Source: Leptofilum sp050292445
GTDB taxonomy: Bacteria; Chloroflexota; Anaerolineae; Promineifilales; Promineifilaceae
Direction of reading: 5' to 3'
NCBI GenBank assembly: GCA_050292445.1
Contig: JBNKLQ010000057.1
Span: 1 to 26,115, forward strand
DNA length: 26,115 bases
The notes under the pieces are model-generated. The model ran no database searches. It saw nothing but the letters and a program-made list of their open reading frames with translations, and was not told where the DNA came from. Every line of letters begins with the position of its first letter. The first letter of the stretch is position 1. The translations under genes and the position numbers were made by a program. Shown in pieces: positions 1-7,644 of the stretch.

Positions 1-207
1 ATCTGGGCTGAGGCGGTTATTGATGGACAAGGCGACCAATATGCGCTTGGAGAGCTTTTGGAGTTGCTTAAACCACGAATGGAGTCGTCGAATGTTGCCA
101 TCGCGTCTGAAATTGATGAGCTGATAGCACAAATTGAAATTGAGAGGCAGCCGACAACTGTATTCATTAGCGGAATGCGTTTCTGTTCTAAGGCTATAAA
201 AGGGTGA
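1..207 (+). CDS. Unknown protein, 3' end only
   Basis: Frame 1 is open from the window edge for 68 codons and stops with TGA at 205-207. The start lies outside the window. The visible C-terminal part is acidic and probably helical, with several Glu, Leu and Ile residues, and ends in a short Cys- and Lys-containing tail. I do not recognise the family. It ends about 15 bases before an attC-like site, which is where the gene of an integron cassette normally ends. It may therefore be the coding part of an upstream cassette, but it could also be an ordinary chromosomal gene. Confidence 0.5.
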   Translation: MWAEAVIDGQGDQYALGELLELLKPRMESSNVAIASEIDELIAQIEIERQPTTVFISGMRFCSKAIKG

Positions 208-222
208 AGTTGTCGTGACGAA

Positions 223-294
223 GCATAACAAATTGCTGCACACGGAAAAATTGCTCGCTGCGCTCCCAACTTTCCGGTGAGCAAGGCGTTAGAG
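223..294 (+). repeat. attC-like integron recombination site
   Basis: The left end GCATAAC (223-229) matches the R'' consensus RYYYAAC at 6 of 7 positions. The right end GTTAGAG (288-294) matches the R' consensus GTTRRRY at 6 of 7. Between them the two halves fold into an imperfect stem: TTGCT (233-237) pairs with AGCAA, CAC (239-241) with GTG, and CGGAAA (243-248) with TTTCCG (271-276). G238 and A242 are left unpaired on the same side of the stem. Extrahelical bases on one arm are the recognition feature of folded attC sites. A variable loop of about 22 bases closes the hairpin. No integrase gene is in the window. Confidence 0.7.
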
Positions 295-317
295 CGGAAA
301 ACCCGTCGATCTTCATT

Positions 318-788
318 ATGAAACAATTACCCAATTACCCAGCAAGCCAAGATAACTTAAACCAATTATATCGATTGTATGCCGGTAATCCAGTTGGAAA
401 AGAGTGGTGTGACTTCTGTTGGAGTGATGCTGAAATCGAAGGCATTACCAAGCCACCAGTCCGAAATATCCCGGCATGGTTGGCAATGAAACTCCTCCAC
501 GAAACAGGAGATCATTTTGAAAGCATAGAGGTTTACAAGCATTATCTACCTCGTATACTCGAAGCCCTGTTACCACCAGAACCTGAGGAGGACCTATATC
601 CACTTCATTTGTTTGAGACGCTGAAATATATGCAGTTCCATTCATGGCCCCCTGAAGAACAGGAGCTAATTTTATCAATATTAGAAAAGGTATCAGTTCA
701 AGAATACTTCGATATGACTGAAGACATGTTGGAATGGCAACAAGGCATGGCATTTTTACGGAAAGAAGACACGTTGCCATCACAATAG
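318..788 (+). CDS. Cassette-like hypothetical protein (156 aa)
   Basis: This encodes a 156-residue soluble acidic protein of unknown function. A CxxC pair (Cys31, Cys34) sits in an aromatic context (EWCDFCW), followed by a helical middle with a KHYLPRILEALL-type segment near residues 74-85 and a Trp-Pro-Glu segment near 110. The layout (N-terminal CxxC, a central hydroxyl- and leucine-rich LPR helix, then a tryptophan-containing helix) recalls small uncharacterised proteins often carried on gene cassettes. That link rests on pattern memory and is weak. It starts 24 bases after the attC-like site with no obvious Shine-Dalgarno sequence, which is common for cassette genes. No second attC is visible downstream, where an IS begins about 140 bases later. 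Confidence 0.6.
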   Translation: MKQLPNYPASQDNLNQLYRLYAGNPVGKEWCDFCWSDAEIEGITKPPVRNIPAWLAMKLLHETGDHFESIEVYKHYLPRILEALLPPEPEEDLYPLHLFETLKYMQFHSWPPEEQELILSILEKVSVQEYFDMTEDMLEWQQGMAFLRKEDTLPSQ

Positions 789-927
789 CCACGCTTGGTT
801 GACAAGGTCAAGATCCTGCATAAAATTGCTCCTTGTTTCTTGCCAAAACATCGGCCAAACCCGCAAATTTCTCCCACCCTACCCCACAATTATTGAAGTC
901 TTGCTAATCTGTCAAGAGTTATTTGCT

Positions 928-943
928 GGAAGGGTGCGGTTAA
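928..943 (+). repeat. Left terminal inverted repeat of the ISKra4-type element
   Basis: GGAAGGGTGCGGTTAA reads outside-in and is the exact reverse complement of 2494-2509. The transposase stop codon (940-942, minus strand) lies inside it. Confidence 0.88.
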
Positions 944-2145
944 TTTCTGTGTATAGGATTTGCCCGGTGTGGAAAAAGCCATCGGTTATCTTGCCAAGGC
1001 TGTCTTTTCTTTTTAGCCATGCGTTTGGCTAACACCATCATGCGTTGACAATCCGCTTCAGTGACGACAAGCGACTCTATTGAATGGGCCTTCGGTCGCT
1101 TCTGAGCCCCATGGTTCGGGTACCTTTTCTGGCGCACCCGTGCTGCAATCGCTTGCCAGCTTGTTTGCCATGTTCCGTTACACAACGCCATCCGCAAGGC
1201 TAACATGGGATTCAAACTCGCCTCGGCCCAGCGCATGCCGGCCTGTTTCATGCGGCGCTGCATGACAACCTTGTGCCCACTTTCGACATTCCCGGACCCA
1301 ATCGGGATTTGCTGCTGGCGAAAATGGGGATAATCAATCATCGGCAGGCGTCTCTCCAAATAGCGAATGGCCAATTCCATCGCTGCTGCTTCGGGATGGT
1401 CGGGGTGCTGGCGCTGCAACAGCTGCAGTTCATTAACTGTTCGTTGCGGCGGTTGGTGACCTAGCTGTTTGGACATCCGGGCATACCATTGCCGGAATGC
1501 GTCTGTCTCTGCGCCGTGAATGGCCCGCCCGACAGAGGCTACATACGCCTGGGCATGGGCAAAATCAATCACCCGCACTGCGTGCGGACAATGATAGTCA
1601 ATGAATGACTGAATCCATAACGCCCCGTCTTGGACAGCGACCACTCGCTGGGCATTCTCTCCGCCGCGCCGGTGCCACTCCACCAGCGCCGACCGGCTGA
1701 ACGCATCTGCTGTTTCCACCCGAGAAAAATAACTGATATTCTCGGTACGGGTGACCACTTTCCGCTGTTTCGGGTCCCATACCGGGCGAAACTCGCCCAA
1801 GCTCACGGTCTTTACCTCCCGCCACTCCCCTGTCGTTAATTGCACCATCGCCCCGTCAGTACCCATCACCAGCTGCTCTGGCTGCGCTATGGCTGGCGGC
1901 GCCTCTGCTTCTAGTTCAGCTACCTTTTCAGCGATGAGGCCATCAGCCACGCGTCCATGGCGCATGGTCACCTGCCGCAGGCTGCTTCTACTAATCTGCA
2001 CTTTCCATAGCAGGCCCAGTTCTTCATGCGCTTCCCCGTAGCTCAGCCGGCTGCTCAGCCGGGTAATGGCCTGTTGCACCTGCGGCGTGTAGGCGCCACC
2101 TAGCAGCCCGAGGGCTCTATCCAGGGGGAAAAAGCGTTGCTCCAC
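940..2145 (-). CDS. ISKra4-family transposase, catalytic part (second frame)
   Basis: This is the DDE transposase that cuts and joins the IS ends. The frame is 401 codons when read from a GTG at 2143-2145, but that GTG is probably not the true start. The conserved family segment FFPLDRALGL sits at its very beginning and continues the zinc-finger segment of the upstream frame. Likely catalytic acids are Asp97 (GTDGAMV), Asp194 (VIDFAHAQ) and Glu288 (IGSGNVESGHK). The last is in the family's most typical motif, followed by a basic QRRMKQAGMRW stretch. No internal stop or decay is visible, so the element may still be active if the two frames are joined. Confidence 0.82.
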   Translation of the reverse strand: MEQRFFPLDRALGLLGGAYTPQVQQAITRLSSRLSYGEAHEELGLLWKVQISRSSLRQVTMRHGRVADGLIAEKVAELEAEAPPAIAQPEQLVMGTDGAMVQLTTGEWREVKTVSLGEFRPVWDPKQRKVVTRTENISYFSRVETADAFSRSALVEWHRRGGENAQRVVAVQDGALWIQSFIDYHCPHAVRVIDFAHAQAYVASVGRAIHGAETDAFRQWYARMSKQLGHQPPQRTVNELQLLQRQHPDHPEAAAMELAIRYLERRLPMIDYPHFRQQQIPIGSGNVESGHKVVMQRRMKQAGMRWAEASLNPMLALRMALCNGTWQTSWQAIAARVRQKRYPNHGAQKRPKAHSIESLVVTEADCQRMMVLAKRMAKKKRQPWQDNRWLFPHRANPIHRN

Positions 2146-2455
2146 AATCGAGACAACGCCACTGCTGCCGGTTCAGTTCCAGCGTTTGTCCTTCTTTGCT
2201 GGCTAATTTCCGTTTTCGCTGCCCATTTTTGACCATTTTCTGACCGCATTCGGGGCAATCTGGCACGGTCTGGTTCACTGCTTCTTTTTCGCGGACCATC
2301 TCTTCCACTAAACGTTTGCGCAATTGGGCCAGTTCTGCCTCGACCGCTTCCTCTATTTCGGTCAGCGTGGCTTTGGGGTTGGCTTGTTGCCATTGGCTCA
2401 TCCGGCGCGTTAATTCGTCGGGCTGTTCTGACTGGGGGGGCTGTTTATTGTTCAT
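2117..2455 (-). CDS. ISKra4-family transposase, N-terminal zinc-finger part (first frame)
   Basis: This 112-residue frame holds the DNA-binding start of the transposase. It has a charged helical N-terminus, then a four-cysteine zinc ribbon: CPECGQ near residues 72-77 and CLDCGA near 101-106. It starts at ATG 2455, preceded by AGGTGG. It ends at TAG just after LFPPG and overlaps the catalytic frame by 29 bases. In the overlap the mRNA reads CTT TTT CCC CCT GGA TAG. Skipping one C after CCC gives LFPLDRALGL, which restores the usual continuous transposase. The shift needed is +1 (or -2), so the full product would be about 505 residues. Confidence 0.78.
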   Translation of the reverse strand: MNNKQPPQSEQPDELTRRMSQWQQANPKATLTEIEEAVEAELAQLRKRLVEEMVREKEAVNQTVPDCPECGQKMVKNGQRKRKLASKEGQTLELNRQQWRCLDCGATLFPPG

Positions 2456-2493
2456 ACCACCTATTTTCAGCCCTTTACCCTTTTACACCAAAT

Positions 2494-2509
2494 TTAACCG
2501 CACCCTTCC
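2494..2509 (-). repeat. Right terminal inverted repeat of the ISKra4-type element
   Basis: TTAACCGCACCCTTCC is the exact reverse complement of the left repeat. It is followed directly by the open frame of a truncated transposase of another family. Confidence 0.88.
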
Positions 2510-2853
2510 TCGAAATCCTCGTTTTCCTTGTCGTTTGCCTTTTCATTTGCATCTGGACCAAACATGGCCGTCGAATTCGCCGCTGGCTACAGGATTATTT
2601 TCGCCGCCGACGTGGACCACGATCCCTCAAGCCTAAATCACCTGAAGATTGCCCATTGTGTACCCGAGACATTTGTTTTCTGCCGCACCGACCCAAGCTA
2701 GAAGTCATTCCCTGGTCTGAACGCAAGAGCCCCAGAGGTCGCCGCAAGACCCGTAGTATGCAAAAATCCCATCCAAATGAAATTTCCTCGAGTACAAAGC
2801 GAAATTGTGCGCCAACAGCCAGCGAGTATTTCTCACTGGCAAGCTGCTCTTAG
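2509..2853 (+). pseudogene. Truncated transposase remnant, copy 1
   Basis: Bases 2509 to about 2750 encode a piece that matches residues 9 to about 89 of the protein read from 8153. It is about 86% identical at DNA level by eye count. It has a hydrophobic start, a basic RRIRRW segment, a CPLC motif and a WSERK-RGR segment, typical of the N-terminus of an IS transposase family common in Chloroflexota. The start codon is missing because the right inverted repeat of the ISKra4 element replaces it. After about 2750 the similarity to copy 2 stops, and the frame drifts through unrecognised sequence to a stop at 2853. No catalytic domain is present. Confidence 0.7.
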
Positions 2854-2892
2854 ATACGATAATGTTCCAGAGGGTATGACGTTAACTATGAT

Positions 2893-4365
2893 TTACCAAA
2901 GACCCAGAAGTTTCCACCATACGCCGCCGATAACGAGCCAGATAACGATATTTACCAAGCTCACAATTAAACCGCTTTTCCACCAATCACCCATTTCAAC
3001 GTATCCGGAGCCAAAGTAAACAGGCGCCGGTCCAGTGCCGTAATGGGTCATGCTGCTGAAAAGGTTGCTGAAGAATGCTAACACTAACGCCGCCACCATT
3101 GCCGGTGCACCAGCGGCAACGGCAACAACCAGGAACGGGGCATACATAGCACTAACATGAGCCGTATTACTGGCGAAGAAATAGTGGCTATAGAAGTAAA
3201 CGAGCGCTAAAATCAGAAATGCTGAGACCCAACCATACCCGGCAACAAAACTGCCCATCTTTTCACCAAACCAGGGAATCAACCCTAGGCTGTTGAGTTG
3301 TGAGGCCATCATCACCAGGGCAGCAAACCAGATAAGTGTGTCCCAGGCACCGCGTTCATTTAGCACATCTTGCCAGGTAAGAACACCAGACAGCAGCAAT
3401 AGGCTTAAACCAATAATGGCCGTGGTCGTACTGTACAAGCCCCCTATTTGATCTCCAAATATCCAAAGCCCGATGAGCATTACAAAGGTTCCCAGCATTA
3501 TCCACTCAACCAATTTCATTGGGCCCATTTCTTTCAGCTTGCGCAACGCTAAATCCGCTGCTTCGGGCGTTTCCTTGATCTCTGGGGGGTTTAGCTTAAA
3601 TAGTAACCAGGGGATCAAGATTAGACTCAAGATACCTGGGACCAGGGCTGCCAGCGCCCATTGCGCCCAGCTGATTTCAACACCAGCGTTATCTGCTGCC
3701 AAAGTGGCCGCCAGTGGATTTGCGGCCATGGCGGTCAAGAACATGGCGCTGGTAATGACCAAACCCTGGAAAGACGCCTTGATTAAAAAGCTACCCATCC
3801 GGCTGGCTGTGCCGTCATCTGGATTGCTGCCGTACGCGCCAGCGATTGAACGAAGCACGGGATAGATGATGCCGCCGCCACGGGCTGTATTGCTGGGAAT
3901 TGCAGGCGAAAGAACGAGGTCTGTGGCAATCAAGCCATAACTCAAACCGAGCGTCTTTTTACCAAGACGAGACATAAACAGATAAGCAATTCTTTCTCCC
4001 AACCCTGTCTTAATGAAGCCTCGCGAAATGAAAAAAGCGGCCACAATCAACCAAATGACGCCATTGCTAAATCCGCTAAGAGCCACGGCTAGATTGGCTT
4101 TGTTCGTATCCGGAAGGACAAAGGACGTCAGTAAAATACCGATGAGGGCGACGGCTCCCATTGGCAACGGTTTGGTGATAATACCGACGATGGTAGCAAC
4201 GAAGATTGCCAACAGGTGCCAGGCTTCCGGGGTGACGCCCTCGGGTGGGGGAATGAAGTAGATAATCAAACCCACAGCAATTGTGATTAGAAGTGGAATC
4301 CATTTTGCATGATCTTTAAGGCCCCCTTCTGCTACTTTTGCTGATTTTGCAACATATGTGGACAT
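2893..4365 (-). CDS. DASS (SLC13/CitT-type) dicarboxylate transporter
   Basis: This 490-residue inner-membrane carrier belongs to the divalent anion:sodium symporter family, which moves succinate, malate, fumarate, 2-oxoglutarate, citrate or tartrate with Na+ or by exchange. It has about 12 hydrophobic segments. The two family SNT signatures are at residues 158-160 (PSNTARGG) and 399-401 (ASNTAHVSAM), which hold the substrate and sodium site. The length is typical. Its ATG at 4365 has a strong GGAGGA ribosome binding site. It is divergent from sdhABCD over a 209-base shared control region, so C4-dicarboxylate import or exchange coupled to succinate/fumarate redox is likely. Overall appearance is nearest to the CitT/TtdT and plant 2-oxoglutarate/malate branch. 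The exact substrate and the choice between symport and antiport cannot be told from sequence. Confidence 0.9.
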   Translation of the reverse strand: MSTYVAKSAKVAEGGLKDHAKWIPLLITIAVGLIIYFIPPPEGVTPEAWHLLAIFVATIVGIITKPLPMGAVALIGILLTSFVLPDTNKANLAVALSGFSNGVIWLIVAAFFISRGFIKTGLGERIAYLFMSRLGKKTLGLSYGLIATDLVLSPAIPSNTARGGGIIYPVLRSIAGAYGSNPDDGTASRMGSFLIKASFQGLVITSAMFLTAMAANPLAATLAADNAGVEISWAQWALAALVPGILSLILIPWLLFKLNPPEIKETPEAADLALRKLKEMGPMKLVEWIMLGTFVMLIGLWIFGDQIGGLYSTTTAIIGLSLLLLSGVLTWQDVLNERGAWDTLIWFAALVMMASQLNSLGLIPWFGEKMGSFVAGYGWVSAFLILALVYFYSHYFFASNTAHVSAMYAPFLVVAVAAGAPAMVAALVLAFFSNLFSSMTHYGTGPAPVYFGSGYVEMGDWWKSGLIVSLVNIVIWLVIGGVWWKLLGLW

Positions 4366-4446
4366 GAAATTCCTCCTTTAACATTAGTTTTTCTAGCACC
4401 CACTACATCTATTTTTATTGTAGAAAATCGTTAATGCGCCTGGAAA

Positions 4447-4460
4447 GTGAGCTTAGTCAC
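4447..4460. promoter_or_regulatory. Crp/Fnr-like operator, GTGA-N6-TCAC
   Basis: GTGA GCTTAG TCAC forms a perfect half-site palindrome with the spacing of Crp/Fnr-family operators. The flanks extend it (AAAGTGA against AAGGTGA on the other strand). It lies between the divergent transporter and sdh genes, 115 bases before sdhA and 82 bases before the transporter start. Control by an oxygen, cAMP or related sensor of this family would suit a fumarate/succinate module. The assignment is from motif shape alone. Confidence 0.5.
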
Positions 4461-4574
4461 CTTAGAACGATGACGCTAATAAGTGTTTGGCAATAACACC
4501 ATGAATTAAGATGTAAATTGTTGATCCTGGTAATTTCATCCGCTTTTTTTTTGAAAAAAATCAAAGGGGCAATT

Positions 4575-6377
4575 ATGGTAATTCATGAGATCACCCACGA
4601 TATTCTTATCGTTGGAGCTGGATTAGCCGGCACGTGGGCGGCATTGGCAGCTGGCCGGGAAGGTGTGTCGGATATTGGTGTTCTGTCTAAACTGCACCCG
4701 CTCCGGTCTCACAGTGGTGCAGCTCAGGGTGGCATTGCGGCGGCGCTTAACAATGTTCGTCCGGTTGCTGATACTGGCAAGCGAGGTCCTCTTGAAGCGC
4801 TCCCGCCGGGTGCTGAACTTGTTGATAGTTGGGAACTACATATGTTCGATACAATTAAGGGTTCGGATTGGCTTGGTGACCAGGATGCTATTGAGATTCT
4901 GGTGAAGGACGCCCCGGAAATTATTTACGAATACGAGCATATGGGTTGTGTCTTCAGCCGCCTGCCCGACGGCCGTATCGCCCAACGACGGTTCGGTGGC
5001 CACAGCGCCCCGCGGGCCAATTACTCTGCTGACTATACCGGTCATGTTCTTTTGCACACAATTCATGAACAGGCCCTGCGCCACGGAGTTAAGTTTTACG
5101 CTGAATGGTACTGTCTGGATTTGATTATTGAAGACTATATCTGCCGGGGTCTGGTGGCGCTTGATATTTTGAACGGAGATATTTACACCATGCGCGCCAA
5201 GGCAGTGATGTTTGGCACCGGGGGATACGGCCGTGCCTGGAAAATTACTTCCAACGCGACAGCCAACACTGGCGACGGTGTTGCCTTGGCCTATAATGCT
5301 GGCGTGCCGCTCATGGATATGGAATTTGTGCAGTTCCATCCCACTGGCCTTTATGGCAAAGGGATTTTGATGAGTGAGGCCTGCCGGGGAGAAGGGGGGT
5401 ACTTACGGAACAGTACCGGCGACAGGTTTATGGAGAAATACGCCTCCGGCCTGATGGAACTGGCTCCGCGTGACCTGGTCAGTCGTTCTGAGCAAACAGA
5501 AATTGAAGAGGGCAATGGCACGGGCAGCGATCGCCAGGGCATCGACCTGGATATGACCCATCTGGGCAAAGAGAAAATCATGACCCGGCTGCCGCAGGTG
5601 CGTGAGCTGGCTTTAGAATTCCTCGGGGTGGACATCATTGAGAAACCGGTGCCTATTCAACCGACTGCCCATTACAGCATGGGGGGGATTCCGGCAAACG
5701 CCAATGGACAGGTAATAGCCGACGGCAACGGTTCGCCCGTGGTTGGTTTTTATGCTGCCGGTGAGTGTGCTTGCATCAGTGTTCATGGTGCCAACCGCTT
5801 GGGGACCAATAGCCTGTTAGGTGCATCTGTTTTTGGCCGACGCGCGGGTGCCAGTATGGCGCAATTTGTCAAAGACGGCGCCAGGCTGTATCCGGTGAGC
5901 GGCGATCCCGCAGCCCGCTGTCGACGGCGATTGGGCCGCTTTACCAGCCCTAACGGCAAGGGCAAAGCAGAGCGTGTAGGTCATCTCGCCGCAGAGTTGA
6001 AGGAAACCATGACCCGCAATTGCGGTGTTTTTCGTGACCAGGATCGGCTGCAAAAAGCGCTGTCTGATGTGCAATCGTTGCAGGAGCGGTTCACAAACGC
6101 CCGCATCATGGATACCAGCAAACGGTTCAATACAGATTTGCTGGCTGCTATTGAAACGGAGAACCTGTTCACTTTTAGTCGAGTCATTGTGGAAAGTGCT
6201 CTAAACCGCACGGAAAGTCGCGGCGCTCATTTCCGCACTGATTTTGCCAAACGGGATGATGATAACTGGTTGAAGCATACCATGGCCCATGCTGGCGGGG
6301 ACGGCGAGCCCGTCATCAGCTATAAATCTGTCAATATTGATTGGGAAAAATACCCACCCCAGGAGAGGAAATATTGA
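4575..6377 (+). CDS. sdhA: Succinate dehydrogenase / fumarate reductase flavoprotein subunit
   Basis: This 600-residue catalytic subunit interconverts succinate and fumarate on covalently bound FAD. The N-terminal FAD fold has GAGLAG (residues 14-19). His46 in RSHSGAAQGG is the histidyl-FAD attachment site. The substrate-site residues are all visible: His255 (FHPTGL), Arg271 (CRGEGG), Arg299 (PRDLVSR, the expected proton donor), His366 (AHYSMGG) and Arg408 (GANRLGTN). ATG 4575 is chosen because it follows AAAGGGG and places the dinucleotide fold at the usual distance. An in-frame start at 4518 would add 19 unlikely residues. It is first in an A-B-C-D operon. Direction (SDH or FRD) cannot be decided from this subunit. 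Confidence 0.95.
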   Translation: MVIHEITHDILIVGAGLAGTWAALAAGREGVSDIGVLSKLHPLRSHSGAAQGGIAAALNNVRPVADTGKRGPLEALPPGAELVDSWELHMFDTIKGSDWLGDQDAIEILVKDAPEIIYEYEHMGCVFSRLPDGRIAQRRFGGHSAPRANYSADYTGHVLLHTIHEQALRHGVKFYAEWYCLDLIIEDYICRGLVALDILNGDIYTMRAKAVMFGTGGYGRAWKITSNATANTGDGVALAYNAGVPLMDMEFVQFHPTGLYGKGILMSEACRGEGGYLRNSTGDRFMEKYASGLMELAPRDLVSRSEQTEIEEGNGTGSDRQGIDLDMTHLGKEKIMTRLPQVRELALEFLGVDIIEKPVPIQPTAHYSMGGIPANANGQVIADGNGSPVVGFYAAGECACISVHGANRLGTNSLLGASVFGRRAGASMAQFVKDGARLYPVSGDPAARCRRRLGRFTSPNGKGKAERVGHLAAELKETMTRNCGVFRDQDRLQKALSDVQSLQERFTNARIMDTSKRFNTDLLAAIETENLFTFSRVIVESALNRTESRGAHFRTDFAKRDDDNWLKHTMAHAGGDGEPVISYKSVNIDWEKYPPQERKY

Positions 6378-6378
6378 T

Positions 6379-7161
6379 ATGTCCAATCAAAATGGAAGAC
6401 TAAAAAGCGCCACGATTCTGTTGCAACGCTATAATCCAGATCTGGATAAAAAACCATATTGGGATGAATTTCGGATAGAAATTGAGTCGGATACGACTAT
6501 TCTGGATGTGTTGGAGGCCGTAAAGTTAGAGCAGGACGGCAGTGTGACTTTTCGCCGCTCCTGCCGCCATGCGATTTGTGGCAGTTGCGCCATGAATGTC
6601 AACGGCGCCAATATGCTGGTGTGTAACCGGCGGGTGGAGGAAGTGCTTGATCGCAAAGGGCGGGTGCGCATACGGCCGTTGCCCTATCTGCCCATAATTA
6701 AAGACCTTGTTGTGGACCGGACCAGCTTCTGGGAGCAGTATCTCCGCGTCAAACCATGGCTAATTCCCCCTGAAAGCATCCCGGAAAAAGAGTTTCGCAT
6801 GACTCCGGAAGAAGTCGCCGCGCTGCGTAACGCTGAAAAATGCATCATGTGTGGTGCATGTTACTCTGCCTGTCAGGTGGTGGCCATGAACAAGAAATAT
6901 ATTGGCCCTCATGCTTTGCTGAAGAGTGCCCTGCGCATTCTTGACCCTCGGGATAGCGGTACGAACGGCCGTTTGCTGGAAATAAGTGGCGACGATGGCG
7001 TCTTCCGTTGCCATACTATCTTTAACTGCATCGATGCCTGCCCGAAGGGACTTGATCCCACCCACGCCATCGAAACATTACGCCAATTAGCCCAGAAGCG
7101 GGTGGCATATGCAACCGAACGCCAGAAGCGACAGCAATCTTTGAGCCAGCCAACTGCCTGA
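6379..7161 (+). CDS. sdhB: Succinate dehydrogenase / fumarate reductase iron-sulfur subunit
   Basis: This 260-residue protein carries electrons between the flavin and the membrane quinone site. The plant-type [2Fe-2S] cluster uses Cys62, Cys67, Cys70 and Cys82. The C-terminal domain has Cys155, Cys158, Cys161 and Cys221 for [4Fe-4S], and Cys165, Cys211 and Cys217 for [3Fe-4S]. This spacing equals that of classical SdhB. The start is ATG 6379, one base after the sdhA stop, with its AGGAGAGGAA ribosome binding site inside the end of sdhA, so the two are translationally coupled. The 3-Fe cluster pattern is complete, which favours a complex II type that works with ubiquinone or menaquinone rather than a soluble thiol type. 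Confidence 0.95.
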   Translation: MSNQNGRLKSATILLQRYNPDLDKKPYWDEFRIEIESDTTILDVLEAVKLEQDGSVTFRRSCRHAICGSCAMNVNGANMLVCNRRVEEVLDRKGRVRIRPLPYLPIIKDLVVDRTSFWEQYLRVKPWLIPPESIPEKEFRMTPEEVAALRNAEKCIMCGACYSACQVVAMNKKYIGPHALLKSALRILDPRDSGTNGRLLEISGDDGVFRCHTIFNCIDACPKGLDPTHAIETLRQLAQKRVAYATERQKRQQSLSQPTA

Positions 7162-7269
7162 CTCCAAGTCGTGGATTGTGTTTGTCTGGGCGATCGGATA
7201 ATCAGCTGGCTGGCAATGCGCGTTTTCTAAATAGAAATTTTATGTGTGGACGCATACAGAGGAGGACAT

Positions 7270-7623
7270 ATGTATAAAACAACCGGTTTTCTGAGCTTCG
7301 CGCTGCGACGTTTCACAGGTATAGCTCTTGTCGTCTATCTCTTCTTGCATATCTGGGTCATCGGCTCTATGAACGCCGGACCGGCAGCATTCGACGCCAG
7401 ACTGGCCATGGTCCAAACACCAATCTTTAAATTTCTTGAGATAGGCTTGCTGGCGGCAGTCGTTTATCACGGGGTGGACGGTATTCGCCTGCTCATTATT
7501 CATTACTTCAAAGTGACAGAGTATCGACTCAGCCTATTATACGCGGTTATGGTGATGTCGGTGCTGTTGGTGATCGCCGGAGGGCTGCCGATGCTAATTT
7601 TTGCCCTCGAAGAAATAGGTTAG
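7270..7623 (+). CDS. sdhC: Succinate dehydrogenase cytochrome b subunit
   Basis: This 117-residue membrane anchor has three hydrophobic helices. His27 (FLHIW) and His67 in YHGVDGIR are candidate heme b ligands. The latter motif is the family signature, and Arg13-Arg14 and Arg73 lie near the expected quinone end. The start at ATG 7270 is preceded by GAGGAGG. An in-frame ATG at 7246 lacks a comparable site and would swallow this one. It follows sdhB by 108 bases in which I see no terminator. It pairs with the next gene to form a two-protein anchor. Confidence 0.9.
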   Translation: MYKTTGFLSFALRRFTGIALVVYLFLHIWVIGSMNAGPAAFDARLAMVQTPIFKFLEIGLLAAVVYHGVDGIRLLIIHYFKVTEYRLSLLYAVMVMSVLLVIAGGLPMLIFALEEIG

Positions 7624-7644
7624 ATCGGCTAAAGGAAGAGTCTC

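Larger units (their letters stand above)
928..2509 (-). mobile_element. ISKra4-family insertion sequence
   Basis: The element is about 1.58 kb, bounded by 16-bp perfect terminal inverted repeats at 928-943 and 2494-2509. The similarity continues imperfectly for about 10 more bases inward. It carries two overlapping minus-strand frames that together make one transposase, and the transposase stop codon lies inside the left repeat. I see no target-site duplication: the left flank (TATTTGCT) and right flank (TCGAAATC) differ. The right end abuts a remnant of a different transposase gene, so this IS inserted into or next to older IS debris. The flanking DNA has probably been rearranged since. Confidence 0.85.

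Noticed and set aside
445..792. 115-codon open frame on the minus strand over the cassette-like gene
   Set aside because: It is antisense to 318-788. The plus-strand frame has more natural composition and follows an attC-like site. No start signal is seen.
910..2517. Target-site duplication around the ISKra4-type element
   Set aside because: Flanks TATTTGCT and TCGAAATC do not match in any short register, so no duplication can be claimed.
2777..3019. Open frame of 80 codons after the transposase remnant
   Set aside because: It runs into the antisense of the transporter gene, has no ribosome binding site and resembles nothing I know.
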